A stretch of 55,072 nt of DNA, taken from NCBI GenBank assembly GCA_903871805.1, contig CAIQIE010000142.1, positions 1-55,072 on the forward strand, read 5' to 3'. The DNA comes from an uncultured Planctomycetaceae bacterium (GTDB lineage Bacteria > Planctomycetota > Planctomycetia > Planctomycetales > Planctomycetaceae). Positions 35,548 through 44,639 of this stretch are shown one piece after another. Under the pieces are notes generated by a model that saw only the letters and a list, made by a program, of their open reading frames with translations, was not told the DNA's origin and made no database searches. Each line of letters begins with the position of its first letter. The first letter of the stretch is position 1. A program made the position numbers and the translations under genes.

Positions 35548-36830
35548 TCAGTTTGTTGCAAGCGGACCACTTCGAAACAACTTCAGTAAGTTGTGAGTTG
35601 CAGTGACCAGTTTCCATTCGGCTTTCATCTTTTCCATGCCGCGGAGAAGAAACTGCCGGAAGCCGCGGCAGTGTTTGATCTGGCCGAACGGTGGTTCGGC
35701 CATTGCTTTTCGGCGAGCGTATTCGGCTCGTCCCTTTTTCGTTCGAAGTTTGCGGGCCATCTTTTCCCTCGCGCTCAGCCCCGCAGGAATGCGTCCTGTC
35801 GGAACGGGAGCGACTCGTTCGTTATGCTTTAATCGACCGTTGGCAATGTACGCCTCATCCACTCGTTCATGCCCTTCAAGGCCTTACACGTTCGCTTCAC
35901 TGAAGTAACCCGCATCGGCCGTAAATGCTTTTATGTTCTCGGTGACACCCGCCTGATTGATGTTGGTAATCGTCTGGTCCAGCATCGGCTGTATCTGGCG
36001 AACATCGTTGGCCTGATCGGTCACATCGGCGGCGACGATGATCTGATTCTCATTCACAACTGCCTGAGCATTGCCGCATTGATCCCAGCCTTTGCTCGAC
36101 GTCTTCATGATCTTTGATTCAGGATCGGTGAAGTTCCGCTGGGCTTTGGGATCAGGCACTGCGTCCTGCGGATCAATCTTCGACGACGGCTTTCCTTCAG
36201 CTTCACGAATGGCGGCTTCAGTGGCGGCTTTGTCACGGGCCTGTTGTTCCAGGGCGGCTTTGGCTTCACGGATTTTCAGCAGTCGCGATTCTCTGCGAGT
36301 CAGTTCATCCGGAAGTTCATCACCTCGATAATTACGCCCAGGCTCTGCATCTTCCGCATCGTCGGCCGCCTGCGCCTGCTTGAGCAGTTCATCAATTTCT
36401 GCTTGCAGACGTTTCTCTTCGGCCAGCATGTGGTCGTAGCTCATGGCCTTGTGGCGAGATGCGTTGGCTTTGATGTTTGTACCATCAAGTGCAAGGCGGC
36501 CTACCTTCAGAAGTCCGGAATCCCGACACAATCGCAGGACTTCGACAAACAGATGCTGGAACTCTGCCAGATGCCGACGGCGATATTCACTGATCTTGCG
36601 AAAATCCGGAATGTTGTCACCCACGATGACTCGGAAGGCCACGTCCGTTTCGCATCGTGCCACGATCTTCCGCGATGAAAACACCCCCAATGCAGTAGGA
36701 GTACAACAGCAGCACGAGCATCATTCGTGGATGATACGGCGGCTTGCCGCCCTTGTCGCTGTCGTACTTTGTCATGATTGGTGACAGAACCAGTTGCGCC
36801 GACACATCCATCAGGAAGTAAACCAAATCA
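35548..36830 (-). pseudogene. IS1182-type transposase, inactivated and 5'-truncated
   Basis: A transposase remnant in three pieces on the minus strand. The 5' piece (about 36830 to 36684) reads YFLMDVSAQLVLSPIMTKYD, KPPYHPRMMLVLLLY. It is out of frame with the middle piece (36690 to 35887: SSRKIVARCETDVAFRVI, RLALDGTNIKANASRHKAM, FTADAGYFSEANV) at a run of five C at 36684-36688, one base too many. The middle and 3' pieces are in the same frame but separated by a TAA (35884-35886). The 3' piece (to 35548) has AYIANGRLKHNERVAP and AEPPFGQIKHCRGFRQFLLRG. The true N-terminus and the right end of the element are missing. Family assignment is from motif memory; no terminal inverted repeats were found. 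Confidence 0.85.
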
Positions 36831-37486
36831 AGGCCCTGGCCATTGCCAACTGGACAAATGCCGGTTTGACGGTCGAGCAGTTGTCGCGGCTCACCAGTTC
36901 CACGATTGAGATTGGCAATCTGGACGATGAGGGCGCCCTTGGCCTGACAGGATCCTCGCGGATCGTGCTGGATGACGACGCGCTGGGTTACGGCTGGTAC
37001 GTGGGTTCCATGAGCGAAACCGTTCCTGAAAGAACGATTGACCTGTTGACCGTGTTGACCCATGAAATGGGCCACGTGCTGGGCTTGAGCGACCTTGACG
37101 GGCAGGCCACACCAGACAGCCTGATGGCCGGCACCCTGCAACCCGGCCAGCGGCGTGGTGTCAGCTCCGCCGATCTGCTTTCGGGCGGGGCGGTTGTTGG
37201 CACTGCGACTGGCGCTGGGGTCACCGTTGGGAACAGCGGGGATCGGATTGACCTGACCGACTGGACTGACAGCGATGAGACGTCGCTGGTGGGCAATGCA
37301 GTGCCCGAGATTCCAGAGTTGCCTGCTGCTGTTTCACCCGTGAAATTGGTTAGCAAACAGCAGCGACCAGGCCTGCTGCCGGGGCAGGGCAGTGTGCTGT
37401 CAGTGCCGGCGAAGAAGCAGCATGACATTGACCTCCTGGACGACCTCTTCGCTGACTCAATCGACGCGCTGGGAGGGTTGGATTAG
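36794..37486 (+). pseudogene. C-terminal fragment of matrixin-like surface protein
   Basis: The first ATG lies in the transposase relic; the native sequence begins about 36830 with KALAIANWTNAGLTVEQLS. The part that follows is the C-terminal metalloprotease-like domain of planctomycete giant surface proteins: IEIGNLDDEGALGLTGSSRI, GYGWYVGSMSE, then the zinc motif THEMGHVLGLSDLD (H90, E91, H94, G97, D100 counted from the first ATG), and DSLMAGTLQPGQRR. The signal peptide and the long N-terminal repeat region are gone, so it is probably not expressed as a working protein. The frame has stayed open over about 650 bp, so the truncation may be recent. Confidence 0.75.
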
Positions 37487-38028
37487 GACAACGAGAACCA
37501 GACGCGAATGAAGTTCCCCATTATGTTGTTTATCGAGCCCTCAGCGTGAGCGCCGGGTGCGATGCCGGCGACGCTGGGGGGGCAGGGAAGGCAATTTTCC
37601 AACTCCCTCGCGGTCGTGGCTCGTGGGATTGGGGCTGATCGCTGGGAGAGCCTCCCGCCGGGGACACACCATCTTTCGCGGCTCAAGCTGCGTTGCCTCG
37701 CACGGATGCCGATTTGATGAACGCAGTGACCTATTCCGACGTGATGTCGGTTTGTAGCAGTCGATGCGTGGCCCAAAGTGGTGTGTTCCCATGCAATGTT
37801 GCCCTGGAAAAGCAGCCCGTCACCGCTGAGCGACAGCCCCTCGCCCCCGACCCCTCACCCTGACTCGGAGGGTGCATGTTCTGAATGAAAAAACCTGATA
37901 GAATCTGCTGCTGCGTAGACGTTGCGGAAGATCAGCGGAATGCTGAGATTCACGGGGGCAGCTGGCGGAGTGTTGCCGGCATTGACGACAGGGAACCGGC
38001 CAGTTTTTTCCTCAAGGAAAGACATGCA
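37487..38028. repeat. Intergenic region, probable dispersed repeat
   Basis: 542 bp after the matrixin fragment. About 37540-37700 consists of phrases such as CAGCGTGAGCGCCGGGTGCGATGCC and TCCCGCCGGGGACACACCATC broken into short palindromes, resembling dispersed planctomycete repeats. The stretch at 37835-37875 is C-rich and carries a cccctc-type repeat. No gene is supported until the aldo/keto reductase. Confidence 0.5.
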
Positions 38029-38982
38029 ATGCAGTATCGAGAGCTTGGCAGGACGGGACTTCGAGTTTCCGTGGTGGCCATGGGATGTTGGCCGATTTCG
38101 GGGATGACAAGTCTTGACGTGAATCGAGAGGACAGTCTTGGCACGATCAGGCAGGCTTTGGATGCTGGAGTAAATTTCTTTGATACGGCGTGGTCGTATG
38201 GCATCAGTGAAGAATTGCTGGCGGACGCCGCGGGAACTCAGCGAGACGCTGTCGTGATTGCCACGAAGGGTGGACTGGATCGGGAGCAGGGCCGGCAGTT
38301 TCATGATGCGCGTCCGGACTCTCTTCGGCGGCAATGTGAGGGTTCGTTGCGGCGACTGCGGACAGATCGAGTCGACCTGTATTATCTGCACGCGCGGGAT
38401 CCGTCCGTGCCGGTGGCGGAATCTGCTGGCGCGATTGCAGAGTTGATTATGGCTGGGAAAGTGCTTGGTGCGGGGGCGTCCAATCTGAGTCTGTCGGAAC
38501 TGCAGGAATTTCAGGCGGTCTGTCCGCTGACAGCCATTCAGCCTGCCTACAACATGCTGCAGCGTGAGATTGAGCAGGAGATTTTGCCCTGGTGTCTTCA
38601 GAATCAGATTGCGGTATGCGTGTACTGGCCGCTGTTGAAGGGTCTGCTGGCAGGAAAACTTCCGAGGGACTATCAGTTTCCTGATGGGGATGGGCGAAAA
38701 AAATACCCGATGTTTCAGGGGGCCGAATGGGTGCGGAATCAGGACCTCCTGGATGACCTGCGCAAGATCGCTGCAGACGCCGGCATGGAACTGGCAACCA
38801 TGGTGGTGGCATGGACGATTCAACAGATGGGGATAACAACAGCATTGTGTGGAGCGAAGCGAGCGTGGCAGATTCGGGAGTCAGCTGTCGCGGGAAGCGT
38901 GCAGCTTTCTGATTTGGTGCTGACAGAGATCGATTCCGCGTTGAAGCGACGAGGCCCCCCGGTTACTCGTGCTGCCGTCTGA
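38029..38982 (+). CDS. Aldo/keto reductase
   Basis: An NADPH-dependent (beta/alpha)8-barrel oxidoreductase of 317 residues. QYRELGRTGLRVSVVAMGCWP starts the barrel; the catalytic Asp/Tyr are in NFFDTAWSYGISEELLADA, the Lys in VVIATKGGL and the His in DRVDLYYLHARDP. GVGASNLS is here GAGASNLSLSEL, and WPLLKGLLAGK with the C-terminal GAKRAWQIRESA complete the NADP site. The substrate is unknown; the short class of this kind often acts on sugar-like carbonyls. AAGGAAA nine bases before the ATG at 38029 fixes the start; the frame is open to 37885 but non-conserved. Stands alone. Confidence 0.93.
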   Translation: MQYRELGRTGLRVSVVAMGCWPISGMTSLDVNREDSLGTIRQALDAGVNFFDTAWSYGISEELLADAAGTQRDAVVIATKGGLDREQGRQFHDARPDSLRRQCEGSLRRLRTDRVDLYYLHARDPSVPVAESAGAIAELIMAGKVLGAGASNLSLSELQEFQAVCPLTAIQPAYNMLQREIEQEILPWCLQNQIAVCVYWPLLKGLLAGKLPRDYQFPDGDGRKKYPMFQGAEWVRNQDLLDDLRKIAADAGMELATMVVAWTIQQMGITTALCGAKRAWQIRESAVAGSVQLSDLVLTEIDSALKRRGPPVTRAAV

Positions 38983-39137
38983 GGTCCATGCGTTCGTCAC
39001 AGGCGGGCGTTGCCAGGAATCGCCGCGGAGTATGAACAGAAAGCATAAAACAATGTGGACAGCACCGCCTCGTTGGATACAGTTCCGTGGAAAATGCGAC
39101 CAAAGGCAAAGAATGACGGGCTCTGGGGAAAACGGAA

Positions 39138-39926
39138 ATGCGGTTCCTGATCACAAATGATGATGGATTTGACGCTCCGGGACTTGCGGCCCTGTATCAG
39201 GCGCTTTGTCCGCTGGGTGATGTGACAGTGGTGGCTCCGGCGACATGTCACAGCTCACGCGGTCATGCCGTAGACACGAAAAATTCGATTCGGGTGGATC
39301 GTCGCTTAATAGAGCCCTTCGGAGAAATCCGGGTCGTTCATTCAACACCTGCGGACTGCATCCGAGTGGGTCTGAGACACATCATGCCCGAACCGCCGGA
39401 CTTTGTGATTGCCGGAATCAATCCCGGAGCCAATATTGGAGTGGATTTGTTTTACTCTGGAACGGCAGCAGCGGCGCGGGAGGCGGCAATTCTTGGAGTT
39501 CCCGCGATCGCACTGTCCAGACTGATTCATTCGGCATTTCCAGTTGACTGGGATATTCTGTCGAGGCATGTGGAGCGAGTTCTGCGAGTGATGCTGACAT
39601 CAGAGTACCGCCTGCCTTCGGGGCAGTTCTGGAATATCAATTTCCCGACGGTGGAAGGGGAGAGGTATCCCGAGGAAATTACTTTTGTTCCCCACGGTAC
39701 GGCTCCGCACGCCGTGGCGTTTCAGATCGTGGAAGAATCTGCAGATTCGCAGACTCTGGCGTATTCCGCATCCTATCGGGATCGGCTGCGATCTGCGGAA
39801 TGTGATGTCCATCACCTCTTTGGCCAGCATCTGACAGCCACTCCTGTGGGTCCATCCCTTACCGCTGTGAACGATCAGCGGCTGCACACACGGGTTTCCC
39901 TGGCTTCCGCATCCTGTGCTGATTGA
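39138..39926 (+). CDS. surE: 5'/3'-nucleotidase SurE
   Basis: SurE hydrolyses nucleoside 5'- and 3'-monophosphates and short polyphosphate, and helps stationary-phase survival. The metal-binding residues are in MRFLITNDDGFDAPGL (D8, D9), in VVAPATCHSSRGHAV (Ser) and in VIAGINPGANIGVDLFYSGT (Asn). EAAILGVPAIALS and WNINFP follow as usual. 262 residues is typical. In many bacteria surE lies beside pcm or a lipoprotein gene; here its neighbours are an aldo/keto reductase and prs. Any link to the polyphosphate operon at the left of the window would be only functional. Confidence 0.95.
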   Translation: MRFLITNDDGFDAPGLAALYQALCPLGDVTVVAPATCHSSRGHAVDTKNSIRVDRRLIEPFGEIRVVHSTPADCIRVGLRHIMPEPPDFVIAGINPGANIGVDLFYSGTAAAAREAAILGVPAIALSRLIHSAFPVDWDILSRHVERVLRVMLTSEYRLPSGQFWNINFPTVEGERYPEEITFVPHGTAPHAVAFQIVEESADSQTLAYSASYRDRLRSAECDVHHLFGQHLTATPVGPSLTAVNDQRLHTRVSLASASCAD

Positions 39927-40076
39927 CAGTGACTGGTCAAGTTGTCAGGATTCTGGTTGTAAAGGGGCGCCGGCATCTTTGGCACGCATGGACGTACCCT
40001 TTGTAAGAACAGGTCTTCCGGAGGGAACTGGTCACCTGACTGAGAAATTCCCTGCATTCGCTGTGACGAAGCCTGT

Positions 40077-41024
40077 ATGCATGAACATCTGACGATCCTG
40101 AGTGGTCGGGCCAATCCAGAGTTGTCCCGCGAAATTGCTGCATATCTCGGGATTCCCCTGGGCCAGGTCGACGTTGGCAATTTCCCCGACGGCGAAATCA
40201 GCCTGAAGCTCAACCAGAACATCCGCGGCTGCGACGTATTTCTTGTCCAGCCGACGTGTCCACCGGTCAACGAGAATCTTGTTGAACTTCTGGTGATGAT
40301 CGACGCATGTCGTCGCGCGAGTGCTGCGAGGATTACAGCGGTGATTCCGTACTACGGGTACGCTCGTCAGGATCGGAAAGATTCCGGACGCGTGCCAATC
40401 ACATCAAAGCTGGTTGCTAATCTGATCGTGCAGGCCGGGGCCCATCGAGTATTGGCAATGGACCTGCATGCAGCCCAGATTCAGGGATTCTTTGATGTGC
40501 CGGTCGATCACCTTTATGCCGCTCCGATCCTTGACCGGCACTTTGCGTCTCTGGCCATTCCGCATGACGAACTGGTGATTATCAGTCCGGATGAGGGCAG
40601 CATCAAAAGAACGCTGCAGCACAAGGAACATCTTGGTGGAGCACTGGCCATCGTGGATAAACGGCGTGCAAATGCCCTGGAAACCCGTCAGGCCAATCTG
40701 ATCGGTGGGCCGATTGAGGGCAAAACAGCCCTGATTTTTGACGACATGATTACTACTGCTGGCTCAATCTGCGGTGCCGTAGAAGTCGTACGGGCTCACG
40801 GGGCACGACAGATCTACCTCGGTGCAACCCACGCCGTCCTGTGCGGACCTGCAATTGAACGGCTGGAGAACGCCAGGGTGGATGGGATCGTGGTTACCAA
40901 TACCTGCCCAATTCCGAATGCTTCCCGACTTCCAAACCTGACACGTGTCTCTGTGGCAGAGTTACTGGGGGAAGCAATTCGCCGTGTGCATCGCAACGAA
41001 TCTGTCAGCTATCTGTTTGACTGA
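40077..41024 (+). CDS. prs: Ribose-phosphate pyrophosphokinase
   Basis: Prs makes PRPP from ribose 5-phosphate and ATP for nucleotide, His and Trp synthesis. It is a class I enzyme of 315 residues: LSGRANPELSREIAAYLG, VGNFPDGEISLKL, PYYGYARQDRKDSGRVPIT (ATP loop), MDLHAAQIQGFFDVPVDHL and the PRPP loop IFDDMITTAGSICGA. The flexible loop carries VDKRRAN. The stop at 41024 overlaps the convergent ftsW/rodA-type gene by 20 bp. It supplies the pathway to which hisD, earlier in the window, belongs. Confidence 0.97.
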   Translation: MHEHLTILSGRANPELSREIAAYLGIPLGQVDVGNFPDGEISLKLNQNIRGCDVFLVQPTCPPVNENLVELLVMIDACRRASAARITAVIPYYGYARQDRKDSGRVPITSKLVANLIVQAGAHRVLAMDLHAAQIQGFFDVPVDHLYAAPILDRHFASLAIPHDELVIISPDEGSIKRTLQHKEHLGGALAIVDKRRANALETRQANLIGGPIEGKTALIFDDMITTAGSICGAVEVVRAHGARQIYLGATHAVLCGPAIERLENARVDGIVVTNTCPIPNASRLPNLTRVSVAELLGEAIRRVHRNESVSYLFD

Positions 41025-42168
41025 CAAGGATCGAATTTCTGTCAGGGTTTGCTGCCATCCCCAGCAGCAGCCCGACAACTGATAAACTGACCAGAAGATT
41101 AGTACCTCCGTAGCTGATAAACGGATGCGGTACACCTTTCGGAGGCACAAGTGCTGTGACTACGGCAATATTGGCCATCGCCTGAATCACCAGTTGCGTC
41201 AGCAGTGTTGTTCCAAGAATCCACCCGAAACTCTGGCGCGGTAATGGTTGCAGAACCGTTCGACCACTCAGATAAACGCTGATCCAGACGAAACATACAG
41301 TGAGGGTTCCCAGCAACCCAAGTTCCTCACCAATCACAGCAAAAACAAAATCCGTATTTGCCTCTGGCAGATAGCTGAGCTTTTGCCAGCCTGCACCAAT
41401 ACCTGTCCCTTCAAGTCCACCGGATCCCAGTGACATCAGCGACTGCCGAATCTGCCAGGGCGCCGCTGCCAGATCCTGCCACGATTCCAAAAAGCCTGTC
41501 ACACGCCGCATTTGATAAGGGCGAAGCACCAGCAGAAATACCGATGCGGGGACCATTCCCAGACCACAGATGAAAAAATAACGCAGTGGCCAGCCAGCAA
41601 AGTACAGCGAAAGCAGAAACCCGAGTGTCAGAAACACGGTGGCCCCAAGATCCGGCTCTATGGCGACCAAAGGCAGTACAAGGCACAAAGGGCCGAGGGT
41701 CTCCGGCACAGTCGAAAGATTCAAACGGCCCTCAGAACGAAGGCTCATAATTTTTGACGCACCGATCATCGGCAGAATCAATCTCCCCAGCTCAGATGGC
41801 TGAAAAGACAATCCGGAAAATCGAAGCCAGCGCTGCGCTCCATTGATTCGAACCCCGATTCCCGGGACAAGAACAATCACCAGCAGGAACACATAACCCC
41901 AGAACGCGGGCCGGCACCATGCCGCCACCTGCTCAGCACTCAGTCGCGAAAGTACCCATGCTGCGATCAGAGACAAACTCAGCCAGGTAACGTGCCGACT
42001 CAGAAAGATCGTGTCCTGTTCGCTCGGTCGCGATGTCAGGCTAGAGCTATGAACCATCTGAACCCCGACGCACAACAATACCGCGATCAAACCAGCCAGA
42101 AAACTGGCCGAATGGACCGACTCGGTTTTGTCACATTCCGAGTTTCGAAATTTTGCTTCGTATTGCAT
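41005..42168 (-). CDS. FtsW/RodA-type SEDS glycosyltransferase
   Basis: SEDS proteins polymerise lipid II into glycan chains, with a class B PBP partner. The 387 residues give about ten membrane segments. Signature blocks are NGAQRWLRFSGLSFQPSELGR, the catalytic-Asp region VAIEPDLGATVFLTLG, LPEANTDFVFAVIGEELG and PKGVPHPFISYGGTNLLVSLS. The PEANTDFVFAVIGEE form fits FtsW better than RodA. Planctomycetes lack FtsZ but make peptidoglycan, and only some keep FtsW-like genes; here it is detached from any mur/dcw cluster. Its 3' end overlaps prs on the other strand by 20 bp. The ATG at 42168 is the only good start. Confidence 0.93.
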   Translation of the reverse strand: MQYEAKFRNSECDKTESVHSASFLAGLIAVLLCVGVQMVHSSSLTSRPSEQDTIFLSRHVTWLSLSLIAAWVLSRLSAEQVAAWCRPAFWGYVFLLVIVLVPGIGVRINGAQRWLRFSGLSFQPSELGRLILPMIGASKIMSLRSEGRLNLSTVPETLGPLCLVLPLVAIEPDLGATVFLTLGFLLSLYFAGWPLRYFFICGLGMVPASVFLLVLRPYQMRRVTGFLESWQDLAAAPWQIRQSLMSLGSGGLEGTGIGAGWQKLSYLPEANTDFVFAVIGEELGLLGTLTVCFVWISVYLSGRTVLQPLPRQSFGWILGTTLLTQLVIQAMANIAVVTALVPPKGVPHPFISYGGTNLLVSLSVVGLLLGMAANPDRNSILVSQTDS

Positions 42169-42677
42169 GACAACAGGCCATGTTCGTTTGCGAAACGCTG
42201 CCCCAATTCCTAACCTTCGTGCTCATACGGAGATGAGCCGATGCAAGGTGAATTTCACTTTTTTCGGCGGGACAGGGATGTCCACTCTTCTCATCTGTCC
42301 TCGCCGTTTTCGGCACTGCGTGTCAGCTATATTCAGTGAAGCGACTGCAACAGCCAAACAAATAGCGTGCTTTGAATGGATCGTGCGGTGTGAAGCATGC
42401 CATGTGCCTCAAAAAGGTACTCCACAGATCTATAAGTCAACGCTTCCACGGGCTCGGGAAATCTGCTGACTGACCCGCGCAATCATGGAAAACTCAAGGC
42501 CGAACTGTTTCTTCAGGGTTCCGCCCCGGACGCCTGCTCCCAGGCAAGTGCAAACCGTCACGATGGCCCACAAAACAGTGCTGAATTCCTGGAACAGCTT
42601 CGGCCCCCGTACCAGAAAAAGCCAGCCACATTCGCTAATCCCCACAACGGGCATCTCTCGCAGACTCAAAAAACCAC
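42169..42677. other. Intergenic region without a supported gene
   Basis: The FtsW/RodA promoter must be here. One minus-strand frame (42430-42747, start codon inside the terminator next to it) has a hydrophobic N-terminus but no known family and is not called. No structured RNA could be supported. Confidence 0.4.
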
Positions 42678-42704
42678 AGAGGAACACTCCTGTGAGTGTC
42701 CTCT
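42678..42704 (-). terminator. Intrinsic terminator of FAH-family gene
   Basis: AGAGG-a-ACACTC pairs with GAGTGT-CCTCT around a CTGT loop (42678-42704, one bulged A). On the minus strand it is followed by GGTTTTTTGAG. It is about 170 bp downstream of the FAH-family stop. Confidence 0.8.
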
Positions 42705-42870
42705 GCATGTGAAAACGTGGACCACAATTTCCAGACAGCACCAACATTCGGCCACGGCGAACTCGTCTGATCGAGTCTCTTCAGACTCTTTGTCGCTGAA
42801 ATCCAGCGAAATCGTCGCTGCTGGTTGCACCTCACACCACACCCGCTGAAAGACGAGCAGACTAACGGGC

Positions 42871-43677
42871 TCAGAGACTCTCTTCCACAACCGGATTGAT
42901 GAGTTGTCCAATTCCGTCGATTTCAATCGTGACTGAATCACCGGCCTTGAGAAACAATGGTGGCGTCTGGGCGAAACCGACACCATGGGGAGTTCCTGTC
43001 AGAATCACAGTTCCTGCCGCCAGAATGTTACTGGCACTCAAAAACTCAATCAGAGTCGGAACATCAAAGATCATGTCGTTTGTATTCCAGTCCTGCATAG
43101 TCCTGCCATTCAGGACCGTGCGGATTCCCAACAGGTTGGGATTCGGAATCTCATCGGCTGTTACAAGGACCGGACCCAGGGGGCAGAACGTGGCAAAGGT
43201 TTTGCCGCGACACCACTGACCGCCACCGCCATTTCGCTGCCAGTCACGAGCACTGACGTCGTTCGCGCAGGTGTATCCAAGAACATAATTGAGGGCATTT
43301 TCCTTCGAGACGTTGTAGCAGTCTTTCCCAATCACCACTGCCAACTCGCACTCATAATCCACCATATCACTGCGCAGCTTGCGCGGCAGTATAATCGGGT
43401 CGCCGGGATTCTGCACCGTGCTGGGGGTCTTCATAAACAGGACCGGATTTTCAGGAATGGCCTGTTTCCCCTCCTCCGCATGCCGACGATAATTCAGACC
43501 AATACAGAGCACGGCTGCCGGCTGAATGGGGGCCAGCACTTTTGCTGCCGTCACAGTCTGACCTGTGGCCGTCAGACCATTCAGCAGTTCCCCTTCAAGC
43601 TTTTCAAGAGATCCATCCGCCTTTTGTGCCGCATAACAAATCTCACCACAACTCAACTGCACACGACAGATTTTCAT
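42871..43677 (-). CDS. Fumarylacetoacetate hydrolase family protein
   Basis: A 268-residue member of the FAH superfamily, which cleaves or decarboxylates beta-keto acids in aromatic and related catabolism. The metal-binding part is clear: LCIGLNYRRHAEEGKQ, FMKTPSTVQNPGDPI, MVDYECELAVVIGKD, YTCANDVSARDWQ, KTFATFCPLGPVL, and GTVILTGTPHGVGFAQ near the C-terminus. The exact substrate cannot be read from sequence; the group includes fumarylpyruvate and ureidoglycolate-type enzymes. The start at 43677 (MKICRVQL) has AAGGAG 11 bases upstream; an in-frame TTG at 43695 is less likely. Downstream of sdhB on the same strand, but a terminator separates them. Confidence 0.9.
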   Translation of the reverse strand: MKICRVQLSCGEICYAAQKADGSLEKLEGELLNGLTATGQTVTAAKVLAPIQPAAVLCIGLNYRRHAEEGKQAIPENPVLFMKTPSTVQNPGDPIILPRKLRSDMVDYECELAVVIGKDCYNVSKENALNYVLGYTCANDVSARDWQRNGGGGQWCRGKTFATFCPLGPVLVTADEIPNPNLLGIRTVLNGRTMQDWNTNDMIFDVPTLIEFLSASNILAAGTVILTGTPHGVGFAQTPPLFLKAGDSVTIEIDGIGQLINPVVEESL

Positions 43678-43809
43678 AACTTCAGACTCCTTCAAGATGG
43701 TTTAGAACAGGATCAGCCAGCTTCGCGAGAAATTCTATCGAAGATCATTTCCCAGAGACAGTCTCGCAGTGATCCGGATCACATGCGGACGCGCTGACCA
43801 CAAACGAAA

Positions 43810-43844
43810 AGATCCTGCAGCACAGGACATGCACTGCAGGATCT
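43810..43844 (-). terminator. Intrinsic terminator after sdhCAB
   Basis: AGATCCTGCAG (43810-43820) and CTGCAGGATCT (43834-43844) form an 11-bp perfect stem. On the minus strand it is followed by TTTCGTTTGTGG. It lies 29 bp beyond the sdhB stop and separates sdhCAB from the FAH-family gene. Confidence 0.88.
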
Positions 43845-43872
43845 GAATTGACAGCCCATCTTCTGGCCAATA

Positions 43873-44637
43873 TCAGTGATCGGCAAAGAGCATGGCCTTC
43901 ATGTACTCACGATTCAGACGAGCAATGTGTGCCACGCTGACTTCAGCAGGGCAGGCCGCTTCGCACTCAGACGTGTTCGTACAGGACCCGAACCCTTCCT
44001 TATCCATCTGGGCGACCATATTCAGGACGCGATTGGCGCGTTCCGGCTGCCCTTGTGGAAGGATTGAAAGTTGTGAGACCTTGGCAGAAACGAAAAGCAT
44101 GGCTGACGCGTTTTTGCAGGCGGCCACGCAGGCACCACAACCGATGCAGGCGGCGGCATCCATTGCCATTTCCTGCCGAACACCAGGCACAGGAACACTG
44201 TTACCGTCGGGCGCGTTGCCAGTATTGACCGACACAAACCCGCCGGCCTGGATAATTCTGTCGAATGCCGACCTGTTGACCACGAGGTCCCGGATGACCG
44301 GAAACGGATCAGCACGCCATGGCTCAATTGTGATCGTTTCACCATTCCTGAAGCGACGCATGTGCAATTGGCATGATGTCGTACCACGATCAGGCCCATG
44401 TGCCTGACCGTTGATCATCAGGCTGCACATGCCACAAATGCCTTCGCGGCAGTCGTGGTCGAACGCCACGGGCACTTCACCCTGAGCAATCAACTGCTCA
44501 TTCAGAACGTCCAGCATTTCGAGGAAGGACATGTGCGTACTAACGCCATTCAGGCGATAATCCCTGAATTCCCCGGGTTGATTTGGAGCAGCCTGCCGCC
44601 ATACCCGCAGAGTCAGATTCAGAAGGTCACTGCTCAT
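43873..44637 (-). CDS. sdhB: Succinate dehydrogenase / fumarate reductase iron-sulfur subunit
   Basis: SdhB carries electrons from FAD to quinone through three iron-sulfur clusters. The 2Fe-2S ligands are in [18 protein letters not shown] and TSCQLHM; the 4Fe-4S ligands in [19 protein letters not shown]; the third cluster in [19 protein letters not shown]. The fourth ligand pattern of the 2Fe-2S site and the AACP-AEV turn match the b558-type (non-classical) complex. 254 residues is normal. It starts 2 bp after the sdhA stop; sdhC-sdhA-sdhB is therefore one operon. Confidence 0.96.
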   Translation of the reverse strand: MSSDLLNLTLRVWRQAAPNQPGEFRDYRLNGVSTHMSFLEMLDVLNEQLIAQGEVPVAFDHDCREGICGMCSLMINGQAHGPDRGTTSCQLHMRRFRNGETITIEPWRADPFPVIRDLVVNRSAFDRIIQAGGFVSVNTGNAPDGNSVPVPGVRQEMAMDAAACIGCGACVAACKNASAMLFVSAKVSQLSILPQGQPERANRVLNMVAQMDKEGFGSCTNTSECEAACPAEVSVAHIARLNREYMKAMLFADH

Positions 44638-44639
44638 GG

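Noticed and set aside
36684..36688. Programmed frameshift in the transposase
   Set aside because: There is a second lesion (in-frame TAA) and a missing N-terminus, so decay is simpler than recoding.
42430..42747. A 105-residue minus-strand frame with a hydrophobic start
   Set aside because: The start region overlaps the FAH terminator hairpin, and no family or ribosome site supports it; a small unknown gene cannot be fully excluded.
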